Part shown: positions 22,394-34,801 of the stretch, one piece after another
Position numbering within the stretch: position 1 is the stretch's first letter
How the letters are laid out: each line of letters opens with the position of its first letter
DNA from: Brassica napus
Lineage: Eukaryota > Streptophyta > Magnoliopsida > Brassicales > Brassicaceae
Assembly (NCBI RefSeq): GCF_020379485.1
Contig: NC_063436.1
Location: 21,016,423-21,080,422 of the forward strand
DNA: 64,000 nt
Direction: 5' to 3'
Notes under the pieces: generated by a model
The model's database searches: none
What the model saw: only the letters and a program-made list of their open reading frames with translations
What the model was told of the DNA's origin: nothing
Position numbers and translations under genes: made by a program

Positions 22394-24860
22394 TTCATGG
22401 ACACTGAAGAACCTTTCTTTTGCGGCTTATTTCCAGCAAATACAAGCGGTTATCAACTCTACTATTTCCCAGAATGACATCATCTCTTTCCTCTAGAAAT
22501 GTCTCCTGGAACCCTCTCCGATAGTAAGGAGTCGAGGAGAATGATATGTTGATACGGACATTAGAATTATGGCTCTACAAGATCCCCACCAAACTGCAAC
22601 ACTGGATATATAGGCAGAGGCGTGCCTACAGTGTATTAAAAAAGGCATTCGTCTCAGGCCCCCGATTAATATGACTGTTTTTAGGGCCCCAAAATTTAAA
22701 ATAATTTTTAGTATAGTGGTTTAGACTTATTAAAAAAAACATTTCTACGAAAATTAATTAACTCACTTTTTGAATTCATGTATTTTTTTCTATATGACAT
22801 AATATAACATATTTTACGTTATAAACTTATTTTTTTACAGTATTAGACTTGTGTATTTGGTGAAAATAATATATCATATTAAAAAATTATTTTCATTACG
22901 ATTGTAAATAAATTTATTTTTAAAACTTGCCTTAGGCCCCTAAAACTCTTCAGCACTGTATATAGGAGCTACCAGTGATAGAAGTTCAGTAGAATGAGTG
23001 TAACTTAACAACCAGGAGAACTTTTCTCATGAAACCACTTGGCCCATCAAGAAGAGCCTCTTGTGAGTCCAGAGAAGAAATAACCAAGGTCAGAACCCGA
23101 TCCAACAACAAGATTCATCTGATTTACTAAAATTGGTTAAATTGACATAATTTAAGAAAAAGTCTTCAACCCCTTAAGATAGAAGTATATGTGTCCTTGA
23201 CGGTTGCACAAAAAAAAAGTGTCCTTGACGACAGGTTGGAATCGGAAAACAAGTGAAGAAAGAAAGGAGCAGCTTGAAATTTCAACAAACAGTAGCATAA
23301 CATCTCAAAATAAAGGTACTGAAACTCAAGAAGATATTCTATGGCCAACAACTAGAGTATATACAAGGAATAGAAGATTCCTATACCATTTCAACTAAGT
23401 GGATATGGATCAGGAAGTAGTTGTTCATCAAGCAAGGTGTATAAAATGAGAATGTCAAATAATATATATCAAGAAGAGGAAAAACAAGGTAATGAGGAAG
23501 ATAAGCTCACGAAGCATGTTACTTTACATGCGAGGAACCTGGAATCACTGATGAAGCTGTGAAACATGAGATTGGAGGAAAGTGATGGATGCTGAGATTA
23601 TTGTGATCAACAAGAACAATATCTGAGAAATCACAGAAACACCTGCAGACAAGAAAATGCTCACAGTCAAGTGGATCTACATCGTGAAAACTGATGAGAT
23701 TGGGCTTATTCAGAAACTAAAAGTAATATGAGTGGTTCAGTGTGTTAATCAGACATATGGAATGTGATATGTAGAAACCTTTGTTCCAGAAGAGCCTTCT
23801 AGGTCTAGGTAATTACAGAGGAGCGTTCTAGGTCTAGGTAATTACAACACTTGCTATATACGGGAGATATGAATATTGCAGAATAAGTAACTTGGAATTG
23901 AAGGTCTTTCCTGAATATCCCAAGCATTATATGATCAGAACATTGATAGTCCTTATTGCACAAAACACATGGAATATGCATCAAGTGGATGTTAATTCCA
24001 CATTTTGAATAAAGAAATTACGTACGTTATATGTAGAAGTAGAACAACCAGTAGGCTATGAGCTAGAGGGGTCAAAAACATGCTTTAAATTGAAAAAGGC
24101 TTAAAATGAATTAAAGCAAGAACAATAAGCTTGGTATAGAAAAATCAATGCATTATTCATATCAGAAGGATACTGGATATGTGATTGTGATGTAGCAACG
24201 AATTCAAGAACACGGAGGAGAAATCATGGTAATTAGTCTATACATATGTCGATGATCTTATTATAACCGAAAGAAACGAAAGCATGATTGAACAACTCAT
24301 GCATACATTTAAAAGGCTTTTGAGATGACTTACTTGGAAAAACTAATGTAATTTCTTGGTTTTGAAATCATTTGCACACCAGAAAAAGTATTTATAAGTA
24401 AAAAGAAGTATGCTCAGCAGTTGTTGAACAAATTTTGAATCAAGAATTGCAAGAGCATTAATACACCTCTTACATCTTATGGAAAAGATTATGAGGAAGG
24501 TGCAGAACTTACAAATCCCAAGCTATATTGTAGTATAGTAGGATGACTTTTATATCTGGCAGCAGCTAGACCGGATCTTGGTATTACTGCTTCCTACATA
24601 TCTAGGAGATTATTACAACCAAGGAAGACATCCTGTAGGAATCAAAGAGGGTTCTGAGATATATACAAGGAACAATAGATTGTGGTTTTAACTTCAAAAG
24701 GACAAACCAAACTGAGCTGACTGGTTATCTTATTTAGATTTGACAGGCTGCAAAACTGATATGTGATGTACCACATGAATTTGCAAAATCCAAGTAAAAG
24801 GGAATCAGAAATGTCACATGTGGAGGTTGAGAAAATATCTCTCAACATCTTGGACGAGAG
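22394..24860 (+). pseudogene. decayed Ty1/Copia retrotransposon relic
   Basis: Translation in shifting frames gives Copia reverse transcriptase and RNase H signatures: VKWIYIV near 23668, YVDD at about 24244-24255 (VYTYVDDLIITE), FLGFEI, and LLYLAAARPDLGITASYISR near 24545-24610. Frames are broken by many stops, so it cannot be active. It is interrupted by a hAT element at 22615-22958. A shorter antisense fragment of the same family lies at 34867-35491. LTRs were not identified. Confidence 0.75.
22615..22958. mobile_element. non-autonomous hAT element, 344 bp
   Basis: Perfect 8-bp target duplication TATATAGG (22607-22614 and 22959-22966). Ends CAGAGGCGTGCC and, on the other strand, CAGTGCTGAAGAG are hAT-like. 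Subterminal GGCCCC/GGGGCC blocks are inverted. No coding capacity. It is nested in the Copia relic. Confidence 0.82.
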
Positions 24861-25215
24861 CTTCTATACTCTCTAATTTCTACGGCATCATTTCACTTTC
24901 ACCAATATTAGCTTTGAGTTTAGAAGACTTCTCCACGTCTCTTATTGTCTATGTATAATGTTTGCTTCTATCGGTTATATTTGTATTTCCCGCGGCTTTT
25001 GTAGCAGCGGTTTCCTAGCTCGTTTAGCTTGGTTATCATATGTATTGAAATTTTATTCAATGTTGGCTATCTATAAAAAAACTTTGTTGACAAAAAAAAA
25101 CCGAAATATAATAAACTGAAAATAGTCTCAAGTTTTCTGAAATCATTAAGAAAAGACCAAGTTCACTTTCTTTTATCAAAGATTCATGAGAATGTAATGA
25201 ACTAAACAGAATTGC
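24861..25215. other. spacer between the Copia relic and the RING gene
   Basis: 24870-25100 ends in an A-rich stretch (ACTTTGTTGACAAAAAAAAA) resembling the 3' end of the retroposons described below, but no matching target duplication was found. The remainder is the 3' flank of the RING gene. Confidence 0.35.
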
Positions 25216-27016
25216 TTAAGAAGGTCTGCTGCCGCTTAAGTTGTTACCACCACTTATTCCATTACAGTCGCCATTTCCACCTCCACCTCTTCCACCATTA
25301 CTGCTGCTTACTCCAATGCCGTCACCGTCATTAACACTTGTTCCGCCTCCACGGCTACTGCTCGGAAAACCAATCTGCGTCTCATACATAAAACTAGTCC
25401 AAGAATGTGAGATCCCTCCAGCCACTTGTTCCCTACCAGACGAAAACATAGCTGCTGGAATCCCGTTAACTTGCAGTGTGCCGGTGTTTGGATAAGGCGG
25501 AAACAGTGGGGCATTGCGTACTGAGGGACTGCAAAAAGGTAAAGATTTCATCTATTAATGTGAACTCATTTTTTTTTCTTTTAACTATGAATTTAACTTT
25601 GAAGTAAAAAAGAGTATATAATTGAGTAAAATTCAATAAATGAAAGTCCAAATGGGAGAGAAGAGATTACAAAAAAAGCTAAGTATCTTCTAAATTTACC
25701 ACTACATGCCACACTATAATGTTAAAAAAAACTAGGGTTTGATGACGTAAAGCAAAATCTACAAATTTTATCCAAAAATTATTAAAATTCTCATCTTGTG
25801 ATATTTTAAGCAGATGTCGCCCAGTTTTTCATTTGTATAAATTAGTTTTCATTTGTATAGATTATGATAAAATCATAAAATGGATATAAACACGGATTTT
25901 CTTATTAAATATAGTTGAAGGCAGGAAAACATTACTTGTGGTGGAAAGATGGATGTGAAAGATAGTGTCTCCCTGCCATCACCCCAGGATCTAAAACCCT
26001 CGAGAAAGTCAATTGACGAGATGGTGGAGCCCTCTGTTGGACTTCCCCTATGGCGGTGATCCTCTGGCTATTGAAATATGGACCGAGAGAAGCAGCAAGA
26101 GAAGATTGTGTAGCCCTATCACTGTTTGCATCATCATCTTCTTCTTCGCTAAGCCAGTCACCCTCACTAATAGTTGGGATTGGAGGGTTGGTTGCATATC
26201 GCCATTGACCTGGTTCTATTTGCATACAGTTTGGGCATTGCATAAAGCCCTTTGCGTTAAAGGCTGAACCAATACAATCTATAAACAAAGGAAAAATGTC
26301 AAGACAAAATCATTAACCGTTTCTACAAAATAACGATAGCGCATAAGAAAAAAAGAAAGCTATCCTGATACACATGACTGGATATATGCTAAGTAAAATG
26401 TACAATTAACATTGTATGCAAGCTATCTCTCACTAATGCCCTAAATAATATCTTATTTGCTAGGACATTTTTTCTCGACTAAAACACATAGATTGTGGCA
26501 TAGAACAAAAAGTTCTGAGTTAATGCAACTTTAATATAAGTTTCATCTTCTTTTAATAAAATATATATGGCCCAAAATATCACATCATACAAAATCTTAT
26601 ACAATTTTGTCCACACAAATAAAGAAAATCTTATACAAAAATCCATCCAAAGTACGTATTTTTACAACAAGAGGCATCAGAGAATATTAGCACGAGTTAA
26701 GAAACTAAGGACCCACAATCCTGCAAACGAATTGAAAGGGAATTGTTTTACATAACTAAAATATAAATACTCATTCGAACATTTAAAATTTCTTGGTAAA
26801 TTAAAAACATAATTACGTACCGAGATGAAACTTATGGCCACATCTTAGCGTAACAAATGTTCGACGATCGTCCCGTGTGTTGACCAACGGCTCGAGACAA
26901 ATCGTACACAAATCTGAGTTTTCGGGAAAATCGGAATTGTCATCCTCAACAGGTTTGACGTTGAGGTCAAAAGCGAATTGTTTGCGTTCATTGTTGTTAT
27001 TACTCCCTAAATTCAT
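25216..27016 (-). CDS. RFI2-like RING-finger E3 ubiquitin ligase, three exons
   Basis: Exons on the minus strand: 26821-27016, 25936-26278 and 25216-25528. All junctions are GT-AG, and the joined frame is 283 aa. The start is ATG at 27014-27016; the codon before it is GTG. The RING begins in exon 1 (CTICLEPLVN ... LRCGHKFHL) and finishes in exon 2 (D-CIGSAFNAKG ... MQCPNC). The intron-split codon restores the HLDCIGSAFN motif of the RFI2 family. The rest is low-complexity, with an acidic EEEDDD stretch and a Gly-rich C terminus. RFI2 (At2g47700) is a nuclear/cytosolic RING protein acting in red/far-red light signalling. This gene looks like the smaller relative At2g15260 (from memory). A truncated inverted copy lies at 34802-36351. 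Confidence 0.85.
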
Positions 27017-27488
27017 CACTGTAATATATCTTTAACAATAACAAACCCAAATCTCAGAACTTTGTTGAAATCTGAATTTTGATTTTTGTGGTGGAAAAGC
27101 TTTGTGAGTAGTATATCCTTTCTGCTGTCCATATGTTAACATTATATTTATACTTCTATTATCTTAAACAAAACCATATCTTTTTTTTGACAAATTAAAC
27201 AAAACCATATCTTGTTATTAGAGACCACACAATCTATTATGGTATGGGTTATATATTTTTAGCCTAATAATCTTTATTTTATACAGAAACTTTTGATTTT
27301 CTTCTTGACTTTTTTTTTTATTTCTCTCTTTGATATCATTTCGATTTATTGCTTCTTTATCTCTACTGGTTTCATTTCTTTCTAGTATTGTTAATCTTCT
27401 GACTTTTTAATCTTCTTTGCCCTTTTTTAAAATAATTATTAATTGATTTTTTTTATCTTTACTGATTTCGTCTCTTCCTAATATTATT
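27017..27488. other. promoter region of the RING gene
   Basis: Positions 27020-27130 are duplicated, inverted, at about 34690-34810, so the copy included the promoter. A minus-strand GGATATACT (near 27108) is the best TATA candidate. T-rich sequence with CTTCTTTATCTCTACTG-type motifs follows to 27488. Confidence 0.45.
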
Positions 27489-27502
27489 AATCTTTTGTAA
27501 CA

Positions 27503-28459
27503 TTTTTTTTTTCTCAAATTGTTATTTATTAGGGCAAAGCCCAGGCCGAAGCCCAAACAAAACGAGTACAAACCAAAATCCCAAAGAAACAACGGGCCAC
27601 AGAAAGCAAACACACAAAGAGCCGAAGCCCAAAAAAATACATAACGGCCCAAACGGCCCACACTACTCGACACGGGCAGTTCGCCCTAAAAACGCGCCGC
27701 AAGGAAATAGGTTTAACCACGTGTCTTCATCTTAGCCTTCCGCACACCACGTGGAACCTATCTCGACTTGAACGATGCCATCGCCGAAGATCAACCCCGC
27801 CACCATTTGAAACCGGAGCTCCTAACTTGCAGAGCCTCCGCACATCCAAAAACCGTGTATCAACGTCGAACTGTCTTCACGCCAGAGGGTTCATCGGATT
27901 ACCGAGAGCGCCTCCGACTTTGGACCACCGGACACGCAGGACAGTCGAACCGTAAACAGCACTCACATCATCGTAACCCAAGACCACCGCTAACAAACTC
28001 GAAACTAGTTACCTCACCCAAAACCAAGGGTTCCAAGGCGGCATCAAGGAGCTGTGTGAGCCTCCTCTCACCGTAATCCAAAAGCCGGCGAAGAGATCTA
28101 AAGGAGCCTCCCCTTCCCGGAACCAAGAGTGACGTCGGTGAAGCTAAAGAAAGCCTCCACCCCCCACGAAGAATCGACGTCGATGGAGCTAAGGAAGCCT
28201 CCATCGCCCGGAGGAAAACGACCAGAACGCGCAAAAAACTCCCCGTCACCTCCGAGATCCTCCAAAACGTTGCGTCTTCACTCCAAAGTTGAGACACCAC
28301 AGAGCTCCGACAAGGCAAGCGAAGGAAGATCTAGAAAGACAACGAAAAGGAGAACAGAAAACCAAAAGAACGAAGAACTCCGGCGACGGCACGGACGCAC
28401 ACGCACCGGCCGTACGCCGGAGGGAAACCGATTCTCTCTCTTCTCACAGTACCAAACCG
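27503..28459 (-). mobile_element. non-autonomous retroposon (Sadhu/LINE-mobilised type), with 19-bp target duplication
   Basis: Minus-strand element of about 0.95 kb ending in poly(A) (seen as T's at about 27503-27512). The 19-bp duplication AATCTTTTGTAACATTTTT is perfect at 27489-27507 and 28460-28478; it overlaps the T tract, so the 3' limit is fuzzy. The interior is strikingly GC-rich compared with the window and begins with a CT-rich leader on the minus strand. Imperfect repeats of GGAGGCTTCCTTAGCTCCA-like units occur near 28100-28210. No reverse transcriptase is encoded; open frames of about 100 codons on both strands have no recognisable content. Structure and size recall Sadhu elements of Arabidopsis, but that name is a hypothesis. 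Confidence 0.75.
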
Positions 28460-28478
28460 AATCTTTTGTAACATTTTT

Positions 28479-28603
28479 AATCTTCTCTTTTTTATAGTAT
28501 TATTTTCATATATTGCTTCTTTGTCTCTACTGATATTATCTCGAAGAAGATTAATAATATTAGGAAGATATAAAATCAGTAGAGAGACTAATAAGCAATA
28601 TAT
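28479..28603. repeat. inverted repeat between two retroposons
   Basis: Left arm around 28499-28545 (ATTATTTTCATATATTGCTTC) pairs with the sequence around 28575-28612 (AAGCAATATATGAAAATAAT). Related sequence also lies at about 27440-27490. Confidence 0.6.
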
Positions 28604-29076
28604 GAAAATAATATTACAAATAGCTCTCTTTTTTTCTTAGTGAGAGAATAACTCTCTCAATCTCCTATTCACTGATTACAATTTTTCATAGGGGATGAGA
28701 TTTGATTTTTGTGTTCGATCTATATGGCAATGTTCAGTTCGTATAAGAAATTTTGATGTGTAGTAGTTTCAGCTAAATCGATTTGCTTATCAATCCTATC
28801 TTTCTCTGTTTTGGATTGGTTCTTCTCCTTCTGTTTTATTCAATATACCGTTTGATTAAGAGGTTTGTTTTTTTTCTTTGCTAGATATGCTCAGTTTTTT
28901 TATTCAGAGGTGGTGTCATGCTTTGCTTTGAGTACCAGTGAAGTTTCCACGATGATCAACACCTGCGATTTGGAACGCGCTTTGAAGATTCAAGGCAGAA
29001 TCCAGATGAGTCGGACCTACCATAAGGGCTAGTGACAAGATTCTCATTGATTCTATTGAATCTTTTCCTTAGATTA

Positions 29077-29367
29077 TGTTGAAGTAAGCTTGAAGATAGC
29101 TTGAGAAGGAAGCAATCCTAATCCTAAAAGAAGTGGGAGAATAAAGATAAGGGTTATCTTTAGTTTAGAATTATCTAAACATATGTAATTACTAATAGGA
29201 TTAGGACAAACATAGATATATAAATAGAGAGATCATGAGATGATCCAATGTGTGAGTTTATGAGTTTGTGAGCTTGAGGTTTTGAGTTAGTTTCCTCAAG
29301 GGATTAATAAGAAGAGTTCTTATTGTGTGTGTTCTTATATTCATATTATCGAAGCATAATTTCTAGA
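29077..29367 (+). repeat. 5' LTR of the Copia element
   Basis: 291 bp starting TGTTGAAGTAAGC and ending TTTCTAGA. Contains the element's presumed promoter, with its TATA-like box about 150 bp before the LTR end. Confidence 0.92.
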
Positions 29368-29394
29368 TTTGGTATCAGAGCCAAAACAGAGATC

Positions 29395-32300
29395 ATGGGA
29401 GATATTGTGGAAGCAACCGGCAAGGTGAAAGAAGGAGGAGGGTCCTCTTCGATTAAGTGTCCTATGCTTAACCAGACAAATTATACAGTATGGGTTATGA
29501 GGATGAGAATCACATTGAAGGTACATGAGGTCTGGGAAGCAATAGAGACAGAGACTGCGAGCGCTAAGAAAAACGACCTAGCACTAGCATTGTTGTTTCA
29601 ATCCATACCAGAGTCGCTAATCTTGCAAGTAGGAGAACTTGATAAAGCTAAACAAGTTTGGGAAGCCATTAAAGCAAGATATGTGGGAGCAGAACGAGTA
29701 AAAGAAGCAAGACTACAAACGTTGATGAACGAGTTTGATAGATTAAAGATGAAAGAGACCGAAAGTATAGACGATTTCGGTGGAAAATTATCAGAACTCG
29801 CCTCTAAATCGTCCGCATTGGGAGTTATCATCGAGGAAGCCAAGCTGGTGAAAAAATTTCTCTCAAGTTTACCTCGAAAGAAATATATACACATTGTAGC
29901 TTCTCTCGAACAGGTGTTGGATCTTAACAAAACAAACTTTGAAGACATCATGGGACGTTTAAAGGCATACGAAGAAAGAGTTTTAGATGAAGAAGATGAA
30001 GAAGAAGATCAAACTAAACTGATGTATGCAAATAATGAAGGACAAAGCGGCCAAACCAACCAATCAAATCGATCATCGGACAATTCAAATTACTACCAAG
30101 GAGATTCATATAGAGGAAGAGGTAGAGGAGGCGGCAGACGTCCTTACAATAACAGGGGAAGGGGACGTGGCCGATATAATGGAGGACGAGGATATAATGA
30201 AAGCTACAATGGAGGAAGAGGATATGAGAGAGACGCATCCAAAATAACCTGTTATAGATGTGACAAGGTTGGCCACTTTGTCGCACAATGTCCGGAGCTT
30301 CTTCTTAAACTACAAGAGGCTCATGAAACTGACAATACAGAGACCCAAGAAGCTGATGAACTCATGATGCATGAGGTAGTGTTCCTAAACGAGAAGAATG
30401 TCTTACCTGAAAAATACGAAACAAGTTGTGAAGGAGAAAACATATGGTATCTAGATAATGGAGCAAGCAACCATATGACTGGGGATAGAAGATATTTTTC
30501 GGCAATAGACAACACCATCACGGGAAAGGTTAGATTTGGAGATGATTCAAGGATAGACATAAAAGGCAAGGGAACGATTTCGTTTACAGATTGCAATGGA
30601 GAAAATAGGAAGATGATAGATGTTTATTACATCCCTGATTTGAAAAGTAATATCATAAGCTTAGGTCAAGCCACAGAAGCGGGTTGTGACATAAGATTAA
30701 GAGGAGAAGAGTTGACGATGCATGATCAACATGGGAAATTGCTTGTGAAAGCAAAAAGATCAAAGAATAGACTGTACAAGGTTCATATGGGAATCAGAAG
30801 CAATGCGCGCTTGTACCTATCCACGACAAGTGAAACAAAGCGATGGCATGCTCGGTTAGGGCACATAAACTTTGAGTCTTTAAAAGGGATGAAACAAAAG
30901 GAGTTAGTACTCGGGCTTCCTAGTATAAATGGTGAAAAAGAAGTGTGCGGCTCATGCTTACTTGGCAAGCAAGCAAGGCAACCCTTCCCTAAATCAACCA
31001 CATACCGAGCTGAAAAGAAACTAGAGCTACTTCATGGCGATCTATGCGGGCCTATAACACCGAGAACTCCAAAGGGAAATAGATATATATTTGTGGTTAT
31101 TGATGATAACACAAGATATATGTGGACAATGTTGATAAAAGAGAAGAGTGAAGCATTTAACAAATTTAAAAGGCTCAAGGAGGTGATAGAAAGAGAAACA
31201 GGAAAGAAGATAGGAGTTTTCAGAACGGATAGAGGAGGAGAGTTCGTATCCAGAGAGTTCAACGACTTCTGTGAAAGGTTTGGCATCAAACGACACCTCA
31301 CGGCTCCATACACACCGCAACAGAACGGAGTTGTGGAACGCAGAAACAGAACATTGTTAGAGATGGCGAGAAGCATTCTCAAACATATGCATATGCCAAA
31401 CTACCTTTGGGGAGAAGCTATACGACATTCAACATATTTGCTAAACCGTGTGGCCACCCGTGCCTTGAAAGAGAAGACACCATATGAAGGGTTCCGTAAC
31501 AAGAAGCCAAATATTAGCCATCTACGCGTGTTCGGATGCATAGCTTATGCAAAAGCAGATAAAAAGCTCTTGAAGAAATTAGATGATCGAGCAAGAATGT
31601 TAGTAAACTTAGGCACAGAGCCAGGATCAAAGGCTTACCGCCTACTAGATCCACAAACTCAGAAGATAGTGGTAAGTAGAGATGTAGTATTTGATGAGTC
31701 AAGAGGATGGAATTGGAGTGAGGTCACCACGGAAAACCAGAGCATTGAAGACTTCACTATATCTATAGGAGAGTTTGGTAATCACGGAGTTGATAACCAT
31801 ATTGAGAGAGAGGAACGGTTACGTCTAAAACAAGCTACGAACGAAGAAGAAGAAACAGCACCTGAGAGTATAGTAATCACTGATGACCAAGAAGAAGTAG
31901 TAGAGGAAGAAACACAAGTGTTAAGAAGATCGGAAAGGCAACACAACAAACCAAAATACCTTGACGATTATATTCTCCTTGCCGAAGAACTTGGTGAAGA
32001 GATATTGATGTACCTGAATCATGAGCCACGAAATTGGAATGAAGCTAAAGAATCAAAGGAGTGGAGACGAGCATGTGAGGAAGAGATCATATCCATCGAA
32101 AAGAATGATACATGGAGTTTAGTTGAGTTGCCGTGCGGTGCCAAAGCCATTGGTCTTAAGTGGGTGTTCAAGATCAAACGCAACGCAGATGGAAGCATTA
32201 ACAAGTACAAATCTAGGCTAGTGGCTAAAGGATATGTGCAGCGTCACGGAATTGATTTTGATGAGGTATTCGCACCAGTAGCACGTCTTGAAACAATAAG

Positions 32301-33612
32301 ACTTCTCGTTAATCTAGCAGCTACGAATGGATGGGAGGTGCATCACTTGGATGTTAAAACAGCATTCCTACATGGAGAACTAAAGGAAACTGTTTATGTT
32401 ATGCAACCTGAGGGTTATGAAAGAAAAGGAGAAGAAGGAAAAGTGTATAAACTGAACAAAGCACTATATGGATTAAGGCAAGCTCCACGGGCGTGGAACA
32501 ATAAACTAAACCAGATACTCTGTGAACTTAAGTTTAAAAAATGCTCTAAGGAGCCTTCGGTATATCGCAAGATAGAAGAAGGAGAGCTATTAATCGTTGC
32601 AGTTTATGTAGATGATCTGTTTGTGACTGGTACTAACCAAAAGATGATCAAGGAGTTCAAAGATAATATGTCAAGCAAGTTTGACATGAGTGATTTAGGC
32701 AAGCTTACTTATTATCTTGGCATAGAAGTGTGCCAATACGAGAATGGGATTTCATTGGTGCAAAGAAGCTATGCATCGAAAATTTTAGAAGAAGATGGAA
32801 TGGACAAATGCAATTCTGTCCAAACTCCGATGGAACTTGGTCTAAAGTTGTCAAAAGCTGAAAACGAGAAAGAGATTGACGCGACAAGGTTCAGAAGAAA
32901 CATAGGATGTCTACGTTATCTTCTTCACACACGACCTGACTTATCGTATAGTGTTGGAGTTCTTTCAAGATTCATGCAGAGTCCAAGAGAATCACATGGT
33001 GCCGCAATGAAACAGGTGCTAAGATATCTACGGGGAAGCATCTCGTATGGCCTAACATTCGAGAGGAGTTCTCTCAAGGTTCCAAAGCTTATAGGGTACA
33101 GCGACAGTAGCTATGAGTCTGATCCAGACGATGGGAAAAGCACGACAGGCCATATATTCTATCTAGGAGATAGTCCAATCACGTGGAGCTCACAAAAGCA
33201 AGACACGGTGGCTCTATCATCCTGCGAAGCCGAGTTCATGGCAGGAACAGAGGCCGCGAGACAGGCCATTTGGTTACAAGACTTATTGAGTGAGATCATG
33301 GATCAACCAAGCAAGAGAGTCACCATTTTAATTGATAACCAGTCTGCAATTGCGTTAACAAGAAACCCGGTGTTCCATGGAAGAAGCAAACATATACATA
33401 AGAGATATCATTTTATAAGAGAGTGCGTTGAGAACGGTCAGATAGCAGTCGAGCACGTTCCCGGAGAGAAGCAGAAGGCAGATATCTTGACAAAAGCATT
33501 GGGAAGAATCAAGTTCAAGGAGATGAGAGAGTTTATCGGAATGAAAGACTTAGAGACTGAAAGCTTCAAGCTTAGGAGGGACAATGTTGAAGTAAGCTTG
33601 AAGATAGCTTGA
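29395..33612 (+). CDS. Copia gag-pol polyprotein, intact
   Basis: 1405 aa from the ATG at 29395. The open frame extends further upstream, but this ATG follows the primer binding site and starts [10 protein letters not shown]. Domain order is gag (about 20-220, UBN2 type), CCHC zinc knuckle (286-299), aspartic protease with LDNGAS at about 353-358, GAG-pre-integrase HARLGH, integrase core (HGDLCG near 547, TDRGGEF, then ERRNR), reverse transcriptase with YVDD at 1071-1074, and RNase H (SDSSYESD near 1235, DNQSAI). The order protease-integrase-RT-RNase H defines Copia. No stop or frameshift is present, so it is potentially autonomous. The last nine codons lie inside the 3' LTR. The protease motif is DNG rather than DSG, a variant also common in plant Copia elements. 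Confidence 0.95.
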   Translation: MGDIVEATGKVKEGGGSSSIKCPMLNQTNYTVWVMRMRITLKVHEVWEAIETETASAKKNDLALALLFQSIPESLILQVGELDKAKQVWEAIKARYVGAERVKEARLQTLMNEFDRLKMKETESIDDFGGKLSELASKSSALGVIIEEAKLVKKFLSSLPRKKYIHIVASLEQVLDLNKTNFEDIMGRLKAYEERVLDEEDEEEDQTKLMYANNEGQSGQTNQSNRSSDNSNYYQGDSYRGRGRGGGRRPYNNRGRGRGRYNGGRGYNESYNGGRGYERDASKITCYRCDKVGHFVAQCPELLLKLQEAHETDNTETQEADELMMHEVVFLNEKNVLPEKYETSCEGENIWYLDNGASNHMTGDRRYFSAIDNTITGKVRFGDDSRIDIKGKGTISFTDCNGENRKMIDVYYIPDLKSNIISLGQATEAGCDIRLRGEELTMHDQHGKLLVKAKRSKNRLYKVHMGIRSNARLYLSTTSETKRWHARLGHINFESLKGMKQKELVLGLPSINGEKEVCGSCLLGKQARQPFPKSTTYRAEKKLELLHGDLCGPITPRTPKGNRYIFVVIDDNTRYMWTMLIKEKSEAFNKFKRLKEVIERETGKKIGVFRTDRGGEFVSREFNDFCERFGIKRHLTAPYTPQQNGVVERRNRTLLEMARSILKHMHMPNYLWGEAIRHSTYLLNRVATRALKEKTPYEGFRNKKPNISHLRVFGCIAYAKADKKLLKKLDDRARMLVNLGTEPGSKAYRLLDPQTQKIVVSRDVVFDESRGWNWSEVTTENQSIEDFTISIGEFGNHGVDNHIEREERLRLKQATNEEEETAPESIVITDDQEEVVEEETQVLRRSERQHNKPKYLDDYILLAEELGEEILMYLNHEPRNWNEAKESKEWRRACEEEIISIEKNDTWSLVELPCGAKAIGLKWVFKIKRNADGSINKYKSRLVAKGYVQRHGIDFDEVFAPVARLETIRLLVNLAATNGWEVHHLDVKTAFLHGELKETVYVMQPEGYERKGEEGKVYKLNKALYGLRQAPRAWNNKLNQILCELKFKKCSKEPSVYRKIEEGELLIVAVYVDDLFVTGTNQKMIKEFKDNMSSKFDMSDLGKLTYYLGIEVCQYENGISLVQRSYASKILEEDGMDKCNSVQTPMELGLKLSKAENEKEIDATRFRRNIGCLRYLLHTRPDLSYSVGVLSRFMQSPRESHGAAMKQVLRYLRGSISYGLTFERSSLKVPKLIGYSDSSYESDPDDGKSTTGHIFYLGDSPITWSSQKQDTVALSSCEAEFMAGTEAARQAIWLQDLLSEIMDQPSKRVTILIDNQSAIALTRNPVFHGRSKHIHKRYHFIRECVENGQIAVEHVPGEKQKADILTKALGRIKFKEMREFIGMKDLETESFKLRRDNVEVSLKIA

Positions 33613-33875
33613 GAAGGAAGCAATCCTAATCCTAAAAGAAGTGGGAGAATAAAGATAAGGGTTATCTTTAGTTTAGAATTATCTAAACATATGTAATTAC
33701 TAATAGGATTAGGACAAACATAGATATATAAATAGAGAGATCATGAGATGATCCAATGTGTGAGTTTATGAGTTTGTGAGCTTGAGGTTTTGAGTTAGTT
33801 TCCTCAAGGGATTAATAAGAAGAGTTCTTATTGTGTGTGTTCTTATATTCATATTATCGAAGCATAATTTCTAGA
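33585..33875 (+). repeat. 3' LTR of the Copia element
   Basis: 291 bp, identical by eye to 29077-29367. It contains the stop codon of gag-pol (33610-33612). Confidence 0.92.
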
Positions 33876-34559
33876 GATTAAACTCTAGCAATTGGAGAAG
33901 AAGACCTTGAGATCGACGGAGATTGAAGGCAAGAAGAACATGCTAGCAGTCTCAAGCAAGTTCGAGATAAAAATCGGCAAGTTCTCCAACAAGTTTTCCG
34001 GCACCACCTTCTTAATTCCTTTGCAGACTGGAAGAGATGAAGCCACGAGTTGACCATGTGTCCATCATGCACTTCATTATTATCTTAAGTTATGGGTTTC
34101 ATTTGGGCCAAATTGTTTTCTGAATATGTTTGTAACATTTCCCTTTGGACTTTCGCTTAATGAAAACGAATCAGTTACAAAAAACGAAAAGAAAATAATT
34201 TTACAAATAAGTCAAAAAAGAAGATTATTTTTTTTTCTGCGTAAAACAAAAGTATGTAAGCCCAAAACATAATCGTTTAAGTGGTCTTTAAAAACTAGAT
34301 AAAGTTTTTTTTTTAACGCTGATTTATTATGACAAAGATTATATAGACAATCGACAACCGACAATATTATCTGCTTTATGAAAATTTACGCAAAACTGCA
34401 CCATCTGAGCCGTCTTATGAAGATCCGTTCCTGACCAGATTTACTTCCACCATGTTGAAGCTTCTTTGTGAAACTTTCTTTTTGTAGTCTGCATTAATAA
34501 ATCGTTCTTCTCCAAGACTTAAAACCTGGATTTTCTGTAATTTGCAAGAAATTGCATAG

Positions 34560-34626
34560 TTTGGGGTTCAAACCCTAGATTCAGATGTAGAAGCTTTTAA
34601 ACCTTAACCAATAGGCTACGGTGCTT
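34560..34626 (-). other. tRNA-like (SINE head) fragment
   Basis: On the minus strand GTAGCCTATTGGTTAAG resembles an A box, and GGGTTTGAACCCC about 40 bp later a B box. No tail or target duplication was found. Not a tRNA gene, as no cloverleaf is evident. Confidence 0.4.
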
Positions 34627-34801
34627 CCACAAATAAAATTTTGTTTAAAATAAAAAAAATATAAATATAATTAATGTTGAACATACGGACAACAAAAGGG
34701 ATATACTACTCAAAAGTGTATTTCCACCACAAAAACAAACCGGAGATTTCAACAAAGAAGTTCTGAGATTTGGGTTTGTGATTGTTAAAAAATTTATAGT
34801 T

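Larger units (their letters stand above)
29077..33875 (+). mobile_element. full-length, apparently young Ty1/Copia LTR retrotransposon (4.8 kb)
   Basis: Both LTRs are 291 bp (29077-29367 and 33585-33875). I see no difference between them by eye, implying a very recent insertion. The target duplication is GATTA (29072-29076 and 33876-33880). The primer binding site TGGTATCAGAGCC, complementary to the initiator-Met tRNA 3' end, is at 29370-29382. A polypurine tract AGGAGGGACAA lies just before the 3' LTR. The internal region is one intact gag-pol frame. The LTR contains a TATA-like ATATATAAATA at about 29214. The duplication places the LTR end at TCTAGA rather than the usual CA. Confidence 0.95.
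28623..34190 (+). mobile_element. older non-autonomous retroposon split by a Copia element
   Basis: The outer flanks carry a 19-bp target duplication with one mismatch: GAAAATAATATTACAAATA at 28604-28622 and GAAAATAATTTTACAAATA at 34191-34209. Removing the Copia element and one copy of its 5-bp duplication leaves about 764 bp. That remainder starts CT-rich (GCTCTCTTTTTTTCTTAG) and ends with an A-rich tail (about 34175-34190) after TTGGGCC and TTAATGAAAACG, the same layout as the elements at 27503-28459 and 51597-52410. No protein is encoded. Confidence 0.65.

Noticed and set aside
27768..28497. Several 60-120 codon frames on both strands as genes
   Set aside because: They lie in a GC-rich retroposon with perfect target duplications; frames on both strands are expected in such sequence.
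29323..29394. 24-codon upstream extension of gag-pol
   Set aside because: It covers the LTR end and the primer binding site; the ATG at 29395 is the expected start.
34560..34626. tRNA gene on the minus strand
   Set aside because: A and B box-like words are present, but no cloverleaf or anticodon arm can be drawn; more likely a SINE head.
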